DNA from: Pirellulales bacterium
GTDB taxonomy: Bacteria; Planctomycetota; Planctomycetia; Pirellulales; PALSA-1355
Assembly: GCA_022844125.1 (NCBI GenBank)
Contig: JALHMI010000011.1
Location: forward strand, 186,001-250,000
Length of the DNA: 64,000 nucleotides
Reading direction: 5' to 3'
Shown here in pieces: positions 33,974 through 43,741 of this stretch. How positions within the stretch are numbered: position 1 is the first letter of the stretch; each line of letters opens with the position of its first letter. The notes beneath the pieces are model-generated. The model saw only the letters and a program-made list of their open reading frames with translations. It did no database searches and had not been told where the DNA came from. The translations under genes were made by a program, and so were the position numbers.

Positions 33974-35878
33974 TTAGCTCACGCGCCGCGACTTCTTCGT
34001 GCTCTTGGCTGCCAGCTCACGGCACGTCTCGGCAATGCCGGCGGCGTCCAAGCCCAGTTCGGCAAGTTGCTCGCCACGTTCGGCATGATCGATGTAACGA
34101 TCCGGAACGCCCAGCCGGGATACGTGTGCTGTAGACTCGCCCGCCTCGTTGGCCGCTTCGAGCACGGCACTGCCAAAGCCAGTCATCAGGGCGCCTTCCT
34201 CGACCGTCACCACGAACGGACTGCTGGCGATGGCCCTGAGGATCGTCTCGGTGTCGAGCGGCTTGATGAAGCGCGCGTTCACGACGCCGACATCGAGTCC
34301 TTCTTCGCGGAGCTTGGCGGCGGCTTTGATGCACTCGGTCACCAGCGTGCCGCAAGCGATCAGCATGCCGTCGTGCCCCCAATCGATGACTTCGGCCCGG
34401 CCCAGCTCGACCGGAGCGCGAGCGCCCTCGATATTCTCGGCCTTGGTCTTCGGATATCGAATCGAAGTCGGGGAATCATGCTTAAGCGCGAAGTCGAGCA
34501 TCTGCTGGGCGTCGTGCGTATCGCCCGGCGCCATCACGACCATATTCGGGAACAGCCGCATGTAGCCGATGTCGTACACGCCGTGATGCGTTGGCCCGTC
34601 GGGTCCAACCACGCCAGCTCGATCCATTACGAACGTCACCGGCAGATTCTGCAGGGCCACCTCCTGGAAGATCTGGTCGTAACTTCGCTGCAGGAAGGTG
34701 CTATAAATGTCGACGATCGGACGCAGTCCGGCCTTGGCCTGTCCGGCGGCGAAGGCCACGGTATGCGACTCGCAGATGCCGGTATCGAAAAACCGCGTTG
34801 GGTACTGCTCACGCACGCGTTCGAGCTTTGTTCCTTGGCACATGGCCGCGGTCATCACAGTGACCTTCTCGTTCTTCGACATCTGGTCGAAGATCGCCTC
34901 ACTGATCACGTCCGTGTAGGCCTTCGACGAACTCTTCTTGAATTCGAGCACTCGCTCTTCGTCACGCGTAAAAGGCGCGGGCGTGTGGAAGAACACCGGA
35001 TCCTCAGCCGCGGGCTGGAAGCCGTGCCCTTTCTGCGTCACAACGTGCAACAGCACCGGTCCGTCCACGTCCTTGACCATCGCCAGGTACTTGCGGAGCT
35101 GCGGGATGTTGTGCCCATCGATCGGGCCGATGTAGTGGAAATTCAGCTCTTCAAAGAGCATGCCGCCGTGCAAGCCGGCCTTGATCGACTCTTTAAGCTG
35201 CGCCAGGAACCGCTCGGCCGGATCGCCCAGCACCGGAACTTTGTTCAAAACCTTAAGCACTTCGCTCTTGAGGCCCGTGTACAGTGTGTTCACTCGCAGC
35301 CGGTCGAGATAATCGCCCAGTCCGCCGACGCGCGGACAAATCGACATCTGGTTGTCGTTCAAAATCACCAGCAGCTTCAGGCCCAGGCCGCCGGCGTTGT
35401 TCATCGCTTCGTAGACGATGCCCGACGGAAAAGCACCGTCGCCTATCACGCAGACTGCGTGGCGATCGTCCTGGCCGTTCAAGTGATCGCCGCTACGCAT
35501 GCCCAGCACGGTCGAAACGCTCGAGCCGGCGTGTCCGGTCATGAACAGGTCGTATTCACTTTCGTGCGGGTTGGGATAACCCATCAAGCCGCCCTTGCAG
35601 CGCATTGTGCCGAATTCGTGGTACCGCCCGGTGATCAGCTTGTGCGGATAGATCTGGTGGCCGGTGTCCCAAATCAACCGGTCCCGCGCGAAGTCGAACT
35701 CCGTATGCAAGGCCAGACACAGCTCGACCACGCCCAGGTTCGAGGCGAAGTGTGCCGTGCGGTCGGCCACGACGTTGCAAAGTGCCTCGCGCATTTCATG
35801 CGCGAGCTCTTCGAGCTCGGCCGGAGTGAACTGCTGCAGGTCACGGGGAGATTCGATCTTGGAGAGCAATCGGTCCAT
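33974..35878 (-). CDS. dxs: 1-Deoxy-D-xylulose-5-phosphate synthase
   Basis: The protein is 634 residues from the ATG at 35878, four bases after the ispA stop. It makes DXP from pyruvate and glyceraldehyde-3-phosphate with thiamine diphosphate, the first step of the methylerythritol phosphate pathway. Visible are DRTAHFASNLGVVELCLALH (active-site His), WDTGHQIYPHKLITGR, the diphosphate motif VIGDGAFPSG...NDNQMS, and the C-terminal transketolase half (RFFDTGICESHTVAFAAGQA; GVVGPDGPTHHGVYDIGYMR). The sequence is complete and the length typical. Confidence 0.95.
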   Translation of the reverse strand: MDRLLSKIESPRDLQQFTPAELEELAHEMREALCNVVADRTAHFASNLGVVELCLALHTEFDFARDRLIWDTGHQIYPHKLITGRYHEFGTMRCKGGLMGYPNPHESEYDLFMTGHAGSSVSTVLGMRSGDHLNGQDDRHAVCVIGDGAFPSGIVYEAMNNAGGLGLKLLVILNDNQMSICPRVGGLGDYLDRLRVNTLYTGLKSEVLKVLNKVPVLGDPAERFLAQLKESIKAGLHGGMLFEELNFHYIGPIDGHNIPQLRKYLAMVKDVDGPVLLHVVTQKGHGFQPAAEDPVFFHTPAPFTRDEERVLEFKKSSSKAYTDVISEAIFDQMSKNEKVTVMTAAMCQGTKLERVREQYPTRFFDTGICESHTVAFAAGQAKAGLRPIVDIYSTFLQRSYDQIFQEVALQNLPVTFVMDRAGVVGPDGPTHHGVYDIGYMRLFPNMVVMAPGDTHDAQQMLDFALKHDSPTSIRYPKTKAENIEGARAPVELGRAEVIDWGHDGMLIACGTLVTECIKAAAKLREEGLDVGVVNARFIKPLDTETILRAIASSPFVVTVEEGALMTGFGSAVLEAANEAGESTAHVSRLGVPDRYIDHAERGEQLAELGLDAAGIAETCRELAAKSTKKSRRVS

Positions 35879-35882
35879 ACCG

Positions 35883-36779
35883 TTAGTGATTCCTATGTAG
35901 CACGTAGAGTGCAAGTGCCTGAAGCCCAGCCGCCTGAGGTTCCAAAGGCTCCAGGGCCAGGGTGGCCCGGGCGACGAGTGCCTCGGCTCGCCGCGTGCTC
36001 TCCTCGATACCTAGTAGACCGGGATATGTAAGCTTTCCTCGATCCGAGTCTTTATTAACACGCTTGCCCATGGCCTGGGTCTCACCCCGGACGTCCAAGA
36101 GGTCATCCGTGATCTGAAACGCGAGCCCCAGACATTGACCGTATTCTGTGAGCGCGGCTAACTGCCGTTCATCCGCGCCGGCAATCGTGGCCCCCAATTG
36201 GAGCGAAACCAGCATCATCGCGCCCGTCTTACGGCGGTGGATCGCCATCAAGGCTTCGACGCCGCCATCGGAGAATTGGCCGGCCAAGTCGTCCGCTTGA
36301 CCACCCACCAGGGCCGAGCAACCGGCCGCGCGCGCCAACAGCGCACAACATTCGGCAGCCACGACTGGGGGTTGCACGTCGCGGGCTAGAACCTCGAACG
36401 CCAGCGTCAGCAGGGCGTCGCCTGCCAGGATAGCCAAGGCCTCGCCGTAAACCTTGTGACAAGTCGGCCGGCCGCGCCGCAGATCGTCATCGTCCATCGC
36501 TGGCAAGTCGTCGTGAATCAATGAGTACGCGTGAATCATCTCCACGGCACACGCCGCCGGCATCGCCGCCGATTCGTCTCCGCCGCAGGCTTCGACAGCG
36601 AGCAACGCGAGCAATGGGCGTAAACGTTTGCCCGTTGCGAGCAAGCTGTATCGCATCGCTTCGGAGAGTTGCGCGGGGCAGCCGTCATCAAAGCGGGTAT
36701 AGGCATCGAGCGCGCCATTAACACGCTCGCGCGCCGCAAGGCTGTATCGCTCGAGTGAAAATGCAGTGCTTTCCACCAT
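35883..36779 (-). CDS. ispA: Polyprenyl (geranyl/farnesyl) diphosphate synthase
   Basis: The protein is 298 residues from the ATG at 36779; a GTG nine bases earlier is possible. It condenses isopentenyl diphosphate with allylic diphosphates. The first aspartate-rich motif is LIHDDLPAMDDDDLRRGRPT (with two residues between Asp pairs, the FPP type), the second FQITDDLLD; GKRLRPLLALLAVEA and KVYGEALAILAGDALL are also standard. It lies between xseB and dxs in the conserved xseA-xseB-ispA-dxs order. Confidence 0.93.
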   Translation of the reverse strand: MVESTAFSLERYSLAARERVNGALDAYTRFDDGCPAQLSEAMRYSLLATGKRLRPLLALLAVEACGGDESAAMPAACAVEMIHAYSLIHDDLPAMDDDDLRRGRPTCHKVYGEALAILAGDALLTLAFEVLARDVQPPVVAAECCALLARAAGCSALVGGQADDLAGQFSDGGVEALMAIHRRKTGAMMLVSLQLGATIAGADERQLAALTEYGQCLGLAFQITDDLLDVRGETQAMGKRVNKDSDRGKLTYPGLLGIEESTRRAEALVARATLALEPLEPQAAGLQALALYVLHRNH

Positions 36780-36852
36780 ATCTGGCACGTCTCGACAGCG
36801 ATCGGCTCGGGGGGTAGTTCACCGCGAAAAAATTGAGCGGCGGTCGTTCATT

Positions 36853-37224
36853 CTAAAAGAGCCGCCCCGGGCCGTCTATCTCGTTCGTTGCTTCCCGAGG
36901 GTCGGATTCGGCACTTCGTGACCTGCGACGCGATCGTGATTGGGCCTTTTCCTCCAGCGAAGTGGCAGAATCGTCAAAAGGCTCGCACTGCGCCTGACCC
37001 GCGGAATCGACACGGCTTAGCAATTCGATCTTGCGCTCGGCATTGGATAGCGACTGGTAGCACTGCTTCAGCAGCTTGATACCTTCTTCATAACGCGAGA
37101 GCGACTCGGCCAGCGGAACCTGGCCTTCTTCCAGTGCGGCCACGATCGCTTCCAACCGAGCCAGGGCCTCCTCGAAAGTCGGCTGCGCGCCTCCGTCCGG
37201 CTTCTTTCCTGCCGCCTCACTCAT
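36853..37224 (-). CDS. xseB: Exodeoxyribonuclease VII small subunit
   Basis: The protein is 123 residues; the core XseB (about residues 15-75: FEEALARLEAIVAALEEGQV, SLSRYEEGIKLLKQCYQSLS) is normal. A tail of about 45 extra residues is charged and arginine/serine-rich (KAQSRSRRRSRSAES). The subunit regulates XseA in degrading single-stranded DNA. The ATG overlaps the xseA stop as ATGA. Confidence 0.9.
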   Translation of the reverse strand: MSEAAGKKPDGGAQPTFEEALARLEAIVAALEEGQVPLAESLSRYEEGIKLLKQCYQSLSNAERKIELLSRVDSAGQAQCEPFDDSATSLEEKAQSRSRRRSRSAESDPREATNEIDGPGRLF

Positions 37225-38516
37225 AAATCAGTCACCTTTCGCGTTGCGCCGCTCGTCGACTCGGCGGCTTCGACTCGGCTCGTAATCTCCCCGTCAGCCA
37301 GACGCGTGCGCACCAGTTCGCCTCGCGCAACGTCGCGCGCGCTGCGAACAAGTCCACCATCGGCCGTGCGCGTTGTCAGACTATACCCACGCGCCAGGAC
37401 CCCTAGCGGACTTAGCGATTCGAGCTGCGCAGCCTTCGCCTCGACTGCCGACGTTGCCCGTTCGATGCGTCGCGTCACGGCCCGGCCCGCGCGAGCTTGC
37501 AATTCATCGAGCCGCTGTCCTAACAGTTGCACACGCTCCAGTGGGCGCCGAAACACACGGCACCCGGCGAGACCATCGACTCGCGTCTGTGCGAGTTGGA
37601 AGCGGCCGCGCAGCGCCGACGCCAGCCGCGACTGCTGCCGATCGAGAAACTCTCGCAGTTCTTCCATCGCCGGCACCACGCGCTCAGCAGCTTCGCTGGG
37701 CGTCAGCGCTCGCACGTCGGCCACCAGATCCGAAAGCGTGATATCGATCTCGTGTCCCACGGCCGACACAACCGGAATCCTCGACGCATGAATCGCGCGG
37801 ACCACGATCTCTTCGTTGAACGCCCATAGGTCTTCGAGGCTCCCACCGCCGCGTCCCACGACTAGCACGTCAACCTGTTGCGCGAGCCGGTTCACCAACT
37901 CGATGCCCGCCGCAATCTCGGCAGCGGCACCATCTCCCTGCACACGCACAGGCACGATCAGCACGTGCACGTCGCGCCAGCGGCGGCGCAGGACTTCCAG
38001 AAAATCGCGCACGGCGGCACCGGTCGGACTCGTGACAAACGCGATCCGCCTAGGAAAGCGGGGTAGGGTGCGCTTCCGCGAGGGCGAGAACAATCCCTCG
38101 GCCGCGAGCTTCTCGCGCAGCAGCGTTAGGGCTCGCTCCAGCGCGCCCAACCCCTTCGGCTCAATCTGCTGAATCACAAGCTGGTAGCTGCCGCGCGGAG
38201 CGTACACGTCCAGGTAGCCCTGGCAAATCACTTCCAGCCCGTCGTGCAACTCGAAGCGGGCGGTCTTCGCCGCGTTGCGCCAGATTACGGCTCGAATCTG
38301 TGCGCTGTCGTCTTTAAGCGTCAGGTAGCAATGCCCCGATGATGGTCGCGAGAAGTTCGAAACCTCGCCGCTGACCCACACTCGGCTAAAACTGCCTTCC
38401 AGCGTTTGCTTGATTTGGCCCGTCAACTCACCAACGGATAGGACACGCTCCGCGTCCTGCTGCGGCACGGGCGCAGCGGTGGTATAGAGATCGTCGTCTT
38501 CGTCGTACGAGGCCAT
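37221..38516 (-). CDS. xseA: Exodeoxyribonuclease VII large subunit
   Basis: The protein is 431 residues from the ATG at 38516. An N-terminal OB-fold (VGELTGQIKQTLEGSFSRVW, VSGEVSNFSRPSSGHCYLTL) is followed by the catalytic domain (RIAFVTSPTGAAVRDFLEVL; DVLVVGRGGGSLEDLWAFNE; SAVGHEIDITLSDLVAD) and a C-terminal helical region. It cuts single-stranded DNA processively from either end. It is the first gene of the operon with xseB, ispA and dxs. A longer frame to 38654 lacks family sequence. Confidence 0.93.
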   Translation of the reverse strand: MASYDEDDDLYTTAAPVPQQDAERVLSVGELTGQIKQTLEGSFSRVWVSGEVSNFSRPSSGHCYLTLKDDSAQIRAVIWRNAAKTARFELHDGLEVICQGYLDVYAPRGSYQLVIQQIEPKGLGALERALTLLREKLAAEGLFSPSRKRTLPRFPRRIAFVTSPTGAAVRDFLEVLRRRWRDVHVLIVPVRVQGDGAAAEIAAGIELVNRLAQQVDVLVVGRGGGSLEDLWAFNEEIVVRAIHASRIPVVSAVGHEIDITLSDLVADVRALTPSEAAERVVPAMEELREFLDRQQSRLASALRGRFQLAQTRVDGLAGCRVFRRPLERVQLLGQRLDELQARAGRAVTRRIERATSAVEAKAAQLESLSPLGVLARGYSLTTRTADGGLVRSARDVARGELVRTRLADGEITSRVEAAESTSGATRKVTDL

Positions 38517-38656
38517 GTGTCCCGCAATCCATTCTGCCGGAGGCCATCCGCCCGCGGAATCGCGGCACGGTGAACTCCTGTGCGCTAGTATAGCGACGCC
38601 CGCAGATGGCGCACAGGATGCGAGGATGCGAGGATGCAGGCGCGGCCTGAGCAAGC

Positions 38657-39445
38657 TTAGCCCGCCTTGCGGTGCAAACGTGCGTCGCGCTCTTCCGCGT
38701 TCACCCGCCGAGCGAACGCCGGCAACCGCAGCGGAACCGCTTCGCCAACCTTTTGCGTCCCCGCTTCCGCCCAGGCCTCGGCCTCCAGCGTCAGCCGATT
38801 GAGCATCGACTCGACCTGTAGTCGATAATGCTCCACGCCGTCTCGATCGAGGTCCGCGGGAATCGTCATCGAGGGGCTGACCACCGCCCGCGCTCGCGAG
38901 TAGGGCTTGGGAATCGCAAACCGGTCCCAGCTTCCCAGGCGCCAGGGGTTGCTGTAGCCGAAGCCCATGGCCACGATCGGCAATCCCAGTTTTGACGACA
39001 AGTAAATCGGCCCTTGAGCGAGTACCCGGCGCGGTCCGCGCGGGCCGTCCGGCGTGATCGCCAAGTGCATCGACTCGGCTTTGCGTTCCAGCTCTCTCAG
39101 TGCCGCGGCGCCTCCCCCACCCGATGAGCCTCGCACGCAGTTAAAGCCCATGTGCCGGGCGACTTCCAGCAGAATGTCGGCGTCGCGGTGCCGGCTCAGC
39201 AGCATTGCCAGATCGGCATAGCCGCGCATGTGCAGGGGAAACAGGATGTACTCGTGCCAGAAGATATAGATCTTTCGGCCGTCGCAGCGATAGTCGACGG
39301 GGTCGACCGCCGGATCATAGAACGAAGCCTTGTAGTCGAGCGTCGACATCCAGGTGCGAACGGTCGCCGAAGCCAGCAGCCCGCCCAGGCCGATCGCCAG
39401 CTTGTTCGATTTTTTTCGCCTGCGGCGTGTGCGTCCGTTGGCCAT
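38657..39445 (-). CDS. DUF374 lysophospholipid acyltransferase-like protein
   Basis: The protein is 262 residues from the ATG at 39445 with AAGGAG upstream. DUF374 proteins (PlsC superfamily) are linked with lipid A-type or phospholipid acylation. Motifs: IYIFWHEYILFPLHMRGYAD (catalytic His-type region), VARHMGFNCVRGSSGGGGAA, MHLAITPDGPRGPRRVLAQG, and GLPIVAMGFGYSNPWRLGSW. A basic N-terminus (GRTRRRRKKSNK) and a hydrophobic segment suggest membrane association. It is downstream of dapF on the same strand. Confidence 0.85.
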   Translation of the reverse strand: MANGRTRRRRKKSNKLAIGLGGLLASATVRTWMSTLDYKASFYDPAVDPVDYRCDGRKIYIFWHEYILFPLHMRGYADLAMLLSRHRDADILLEVARHMGFNCVRGSSGGGGAAALRELERKAESMHLAITPDGPRGPRRVLAQGPIYLSSKLGLPIVAMGFGYSNPWRLGSWDRFAIPKPYSRARAVVSPSMTIPADLDRDGVEHYRLQVESMLNRLTLEAEAWAEAGTQKVGEAVPLRLPAFARRVNAEERDARLHRKAG

Positions 39446-39501
39446 TCGCCGTGACTCCTTTCGGCGTTCCGCGTTCGATCTAGTCGCTGCTCGCAACCTT
39501 G

Positions 39502-40383
39502 CTATCCCTGCCACTCACCACTGAAGACTTCGGTCGCGCCCCCCGTCATGAACACGCTTCCCGCGCCGTCCCACTCAAGCTGCAAGTCGCCGCCCGGCAA
39601 GTGCGCCAGAATCTTATTCCCTGTGCGACCGGTGAGGACCCCCGAAACACAAACCGCACTCGCGCCGGTTCCGCAAGCGAGCGTGATGCCGGTGCCGCGC
39701 TCCCAGGTTCGCATCGTTACTTCGCCGGTGCTAGTGACCGAGACGAAGTGCACGTTGATTCGCCGCGGAAAGATCGCCAGTGTCTCGAGCACCGGCCCCA
39801 CACGCTCCAGCGGCACCTTCGCCGTATCCTGGCAATACAACGTCACGTGCGGATTTCCCATCGAGGCGCACGTCATCCGGGGATCGAGTCCACAGGCCGC
39901 GATCCAGCCGTCCGCATCGTCGAGCTTCACATACGGCGCGATCGGCACGTCGACGACCTTGGCTTCGTTAAACCCCGGCAAGGCCACCGGAATCCTCTCC
40001 GGCAGGAGAATCGGCGGACCCATGTCGACGCGCACTCGCGAAACTTTACCGCCGCTGGTTTCCAGGGCAAGTTCCAGCACGCCCGCGCCGGTCTCAATCT
40101 TCAATTGCTCTCGCTTGGCAATCCCATGGTCGTACACATACTTGGCGACGCACCGCACACCGTTGCCGCACATCTCAGATTCCGAACCGTCGGCATTGAA
40201 CATCCGCATCCGGGCATCAGCCTTCTCTGAGGGGCAGATGAAGATCACGCCGTCGCCCCCGATGCCGAAATGCCGATCGCTCATCGACTGCACGAGTTCG
40301 GCGGCCTTGCTGGGAAACTTCTCGCGAAAGCAATCGACATAGACATAGTCGTTGCCGATGCCGTGCATCTTGGTGAATCGCAT
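39502..40383 (-). CDS. dapF: Diaminopimelate epimerase
   Basis: The protein is 293 residues from the ATG at 40383. It interconverts LL- and meso-diaminopimelate, for lysine and peptidoglycan. The two catalytic cysteines are in MCGNGVRCVAKY (Cys72) and ACGTGASAVCVSG, with the usual N-terminus MRFTKMHGIGNDYVYVDCF. Presence of dapF fits meso-DAP synthesis, now known in planctomycetes too. A frame start 12 bases further up (40395) is less likely. Confidence 0.93.
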   Translation of the reverse strand: MRFTKMHGIGNDYVYVDCFREKFPSKAAELVQSMSDRHFGIGGDGVIFICPSEKADARMRMFNADGSESEMCGNGVRCVAKYVYDHGIAKREQLKIETGAGVLELALETSGGKVSRVRVDMGPPILLPERIPVALPGFNEAKVVDVPIAPYVKLDDADGWIAACGLDPRMTCASMGNPHVTLYCQDTAKVPLERVGPVLETLAIFPRRINVHFVSVTSTGEVTMRTWERGTGITLACGTGASAVCVSGVLTGRTGNKILAHLPGGDLQLEWDGAGSVFMTGGATEVFSGEWQG

Positions 40384-40522
40384 GACGTTGAACACGGCCT
40401 CTCGCAGGTCGATCCGTAAGGGGAAAGCGACGTATTTTAGGGGCTATCGGCTCTTCCGGCAAACCCGCTTGCCTGCAAGCTGACAGCGTCTCACGACTCT
40501 TGGTTCGCGATCGGCCGCGAGC

Positions 40523-43500
40523 CTATTTCCACCCCAAGGACTTCCAGAATCCGCCGGCCTGTTTCGCGCTTGGCTGTTCCGGATTCGCCTGGAGCTGTTG
40601 CAAGGCCTGATTCGCCACCGGGAAGGGCTCAGTCCGCATCTCCGGGTGCGTGAGTGTGCCGCCGACGTGAATCATGAGGATCTGCTTGCCCGCTTCGCTG
40701 AGCATGCCCGAAACGAGTGGAATGCCGCCGCGCCCGCCCGAAGTGTGCAACTCCATGCGGATCGGATTAGTTTGTCCATCGAGCGTCAGCTCGCCGTTGC
40801 CAGTCAGATTGATCGCGTCACCGTCCAGGTGAATCTGACGCAGAATGATGTGCTCGCCTTGCTGGATTTCGAACCCGACCTCGCCATTTGTGAAGGCCGT
40901 CGAGTCAGGCGTCTTGGCCCGGATGATCTTAAGCAAGGACACCATCACCGGCAAATCGTAAATGTCGGCTTCGGAGAACTGGATCGTACCACCGCCCGAA
41001 AGATTCCGCGGACCGGGCGTCCCGCGCAGTTCGACATTCGCCGCCACTTTGCCATGCAGCCTCTGATTGCCGGGCAGGTTTTCGCGCGCAAATTGCGCTA
41101 GATCGGCCTGCTGCAAGTTTGCCGTCAGCCGATAGCGCGGCACCGCCCCGAGCTGCACATGGCAATCGCCCAACAGAGTGCCGCCGAGGAGTCTGGCGGA
41201 GACGTGCCTGGGCGCTGCCGCGTTCGCGGCGGCTGGTGGTCCCAGCGCTCCAAAGAATACGTTCGCGTTGTCGAACCACAACGGCCCCGAAACATCAGTG
41301 AACTGAAAGTTCTTGTAGGTCACACTGTCGACGAACAAGTCGCCGTGGCTGGAGAACCGGTTACCGCTCGCAGCGCCGCGCAGGTTTACGCGTCCGAACA
41401 CGTTATCGAGCCGCGGCCCGGCCTGCAAACTTCCCTGGTGCATGAACAAGTCGACGTGCCAGCCGACGAACAGCGGAATATGCGGCTGCCCCTTGGCAAT
41501 CGTGACGGCGCCGTGCAAATTGATCAGCCCAGTAGGCTTCAGTTCCGCGATGCCGCGGCGCAAACCTTCCGGCAGTGCGGCCACCAGTTCGTGATCTTCA
41601 CCCTGCAGTCGAATGCGATCGACGCGGAGGTCTTCCAGTCGCAGTTCCCAACCGCCTTGGGGCGTGATATCGCAATGACCGCCGGTCTTGATCTCGGTAT
41701 TGCGATGCACGGCCCGCATCCGATGCAATGTCGCGTGACCATCTTGATATTCAACCTCTCCGCCAAGCAGCCGCATGCGATAGGGGAAGGCCACCGGTTC
41801 GATCGACGTACCAATGCTCGTGGCGTCGTCCTTCGGCGTGGCCAGCATCCAGATGCTCGGCGGACGTCCTGCTTCGCTGATCCGAACCTTTACCTCCGCG
41901 TCAACGTAGCCGTGCGGCCGGATCGCGTCCCACAGGCGCTGCTCGCCGGGCTTGAGCGCCGCTCGCAGCTCTTCAGTCAATTCAATCTGCTGGCCACGAA
42001 TGTTCAGTCGCATCGGTTCGGTGCCGGGCACCGAGGACACGAACCCCGACAACCGGAGCACTCCGCTTCGATTGCTTCCGACCAGATTCTCGAACGTCCA
42101 CACGCCGTCACGCAGTAGCAATTCACCTTGCACGTTCGAAATCGGATAGGGGAACTTATTGTAAGTGATTGACGCGTGGCTCGCGGAGTCGAACGTCACT
42201 CGAATCTCCTGCCGCATTCCCGGTACCCGTGGATCGTCGCGCCAAAGTCGCGCATTGACGTTGAGCGTTCCGGCCGGATTCAGGTCGACGAGCGTCTGGT
42301 GCGCTTTGGGGTTCAAAACCGCCGCGAACAGCTTGTCGTCGATCGGCAACCTCTCGCCCGAGATGTCAATCGAACCCGTGAACTGCGGGCCGGGGTTGCT
42401 GAAGTTGCCGGCGAGCGAGACCGGCTGTGGTCCCGCGAACGCCAACGCCGACAGGTTAAGGTCCTGGCCGCGCACCTTGAGAATGCCGCGAGCGCGATCG
42501 AGCCGATAGGGAAACTTTTGAAAACTGAACGAGACGTTGTTGCGGCTCACAACGTCAATGCTCGCGTCGTGGAAATTCTGGCCGTCGTAGCGAACCCGGC
42601 AGCTGATGTCCACGTCTCCGACCGGCTCGTAGTAAAACCAATACTTGCGCCACTTTTCTGGAATGGCAGGTACCCACTTGTTGTCCAGGTGTACTTGCTG
42701 ACCACCGCCCTCGAGCACAAATGGGCAATTCTTGCCAAACCCCTTCAGCTCGAAACGGTTTAAGATCCAGAACGTTTGCCCGTCGCGCGCCGTGACATTT
42801 CTGAGCCGAACACCGTCGTTGTCGCAGTGAACGTGACCGGTGATGTCGGTCAGTGGGTAGGGGAGCCGCGAGTCCTCGAGCCGCCCGTGAGCGACGTGGC
42901 CGTCAATCGAAAACTGCGGCGTCTCTTCGCCCGTTCGGCTGACATTGAATTTCAAGTCCGCAGGCGCACTCAGCCCCGCCAGCATTTCCAACTGATCTGC
43001 CAGCGGCGCCGGTAGCGCGCCGCGCAGCTCCGGCGAGATGTTGAGCCCCAACGCCTCACCCGCTGCGGTCCACTGCTTCAAATTCGGATCGAGCGTGCCG
43101 GTCCACTCCAGGCGGCGCAGGTGATCCGCCATCAAGTAGCCTTGAAATTCGAAGTGGGGCCACGCCGCGTTCCCGCTCGAGACCGGCTTGATCGCCAAGT
43201 TCAGCTCGCGGAGCACCAGCATACTCGAAGGATTCTTGAGCGGATCGAAGATTTCAATGGTGCCGCTTTCGACGGTCACTGTCGGCGGTGGACCCACCGG
43301 CTTGGGCAATGGCAACAGTTTGGAAAGGCTGTACGTGCCATCGGGCCGTCGTGTCGCCCGGAACACCGGACGACTGATTTTTACCGAAGTGATCAGCGGT
43401 TCGCCGGACAGCAACTCCTGGGGGCTCGTTTCGCAGCCCAGAAACAACAGGTCGAAATACGCCAGCTCGCGCTGCGGGCCTGCGGCACCCGGTTCAGAGA

Positions 43501-43672
43501 TCGAAAGCCCGCGCACCTCGATGCCGTCAGCCGCCAGGTGCGCGGCTTGAATCCGCACGTCGAGATGCGGCAGCCGCTTGGCAAGCGTCGCCTCGACTCG
43601 TACTCGCAGCTCCTCCTCGACACGGTAGAACACTTCGCGATAGCAGAACGGCGCAGCGGCAACGAGCACCAC
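40523..43672 (-). CDS. AsmA-like large envelope protein
   Basis: 1,049 residues are annotated from the first standard start, GTG at 43672. The sequence is rich in beta strands with repeated amphipathic segments, and the C-terminal quarter (SGGGTIQFSEADIYDLPVMV, then IRAKTPDSTAFTNGEVGFEI) matches the AsmA/YhdP-type family of bridge-like lipid-transport or membrane-integrity proteins. An N-terminal hydrophobic helix (FKWAAIIAIVVLVAAAP) begins before the GTG, so the true start is almost certainly upstream. The frame is open from the stop of the upstream gene at 43742, and AGGAA lies six bases before an ATC at 43738. A non-AUG start or readthrough are both possible. Confidence 0.8.
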   Translation of the reverse strand: MVLVAAAPFCYREVFYRVEEELRVRVEATLAKRLPHLDVRIQAAHLAADGIEVRGLSISEPGAAGPQRELAYFDLLFLGCETSPQELLSGEPLITSVKISRPVFRATRRPDGTYSLSKLLPLPKPVGPPPTVTVESGTIEIFDPLKNPSSMLVLRELNLAIKPVSSGNAAWPHFEFQGYLMADHLRRLEWTGTLDPNLKQWTAAGEALGLNISPELRGALPAPLADQLEMLAGLSAPADLKFNVSRTGEETPQFSIDGHVAHGRLEDSRLPYPLTDITGHVHCDNDGVRLRNVTARDGQTFWILNRFELKGFGKNCPFVLEGGGQQVHLDNKWVPAIPEKWRKYWFYYEPVGDVDISCRVRYDGQNFHDASIDVVSRNNVSFSFQKFPYRLDRARGILKVRGQDLNLSALAFAGPQPVSLAGNFSNPGPQFTGSIDISGERLPIDDKLFAAVLNPKAHQTLVDLNPAGTLNVNARLWRDDPRVPGMRQEIRVTFDSASHASITYNKFPYPISNVQGELLLRDGVWTFENLVGSNRSGVLRLSGFVSSVPGTEPMRLNIRGQQIELTEELRAALKPGEQRLWDAIRPHGYVDAEVKVRISEAGRPPSIWMLATPKDDATSIGTSIEPVAFPYRMRLLGGEVEYQDGHATLHRMRAVHRNTEIKTGGHCDITPQGGWELRLEDLRVDRIRLQGEDHELVAALPEGLRRGIAELKPTGLINLHGAVTIAKGQPHIPLFVGWHVDLFMHQGSLQAGPRLDNVFGRVNLRGAASGNRFSSHGDLFVDSVTYKNFQFTDVSGPLWFDNANVFFGALGPPAAANAAAPRHVSARLLGGTLLGDCHVQLGAVPRYRLTANLQQADLAQFARENLPGNQRLHGKVAANVELRGTPGPRNLSGGGTIQFSEADIYDLPVMVSLLKIIRAKTPDSTAFTNGEVGFEIQQGEHIILRQIHLDGDAINLTGNGELTLDGQTNPIRMELHTSGGRGGIPLVSGMLSEAGKQILMIHVGGTLTHPEMRTEPFPVANQALQQLQANPEQPSAKQAGGFWKSLGWK

Positions 43673-43741
43673 GATCGCAATGATCGCGGCCCATTTAAAC
43701 AGGAACCAGCAGAGGTTGATGCTTCTGCAAATGATGATTTT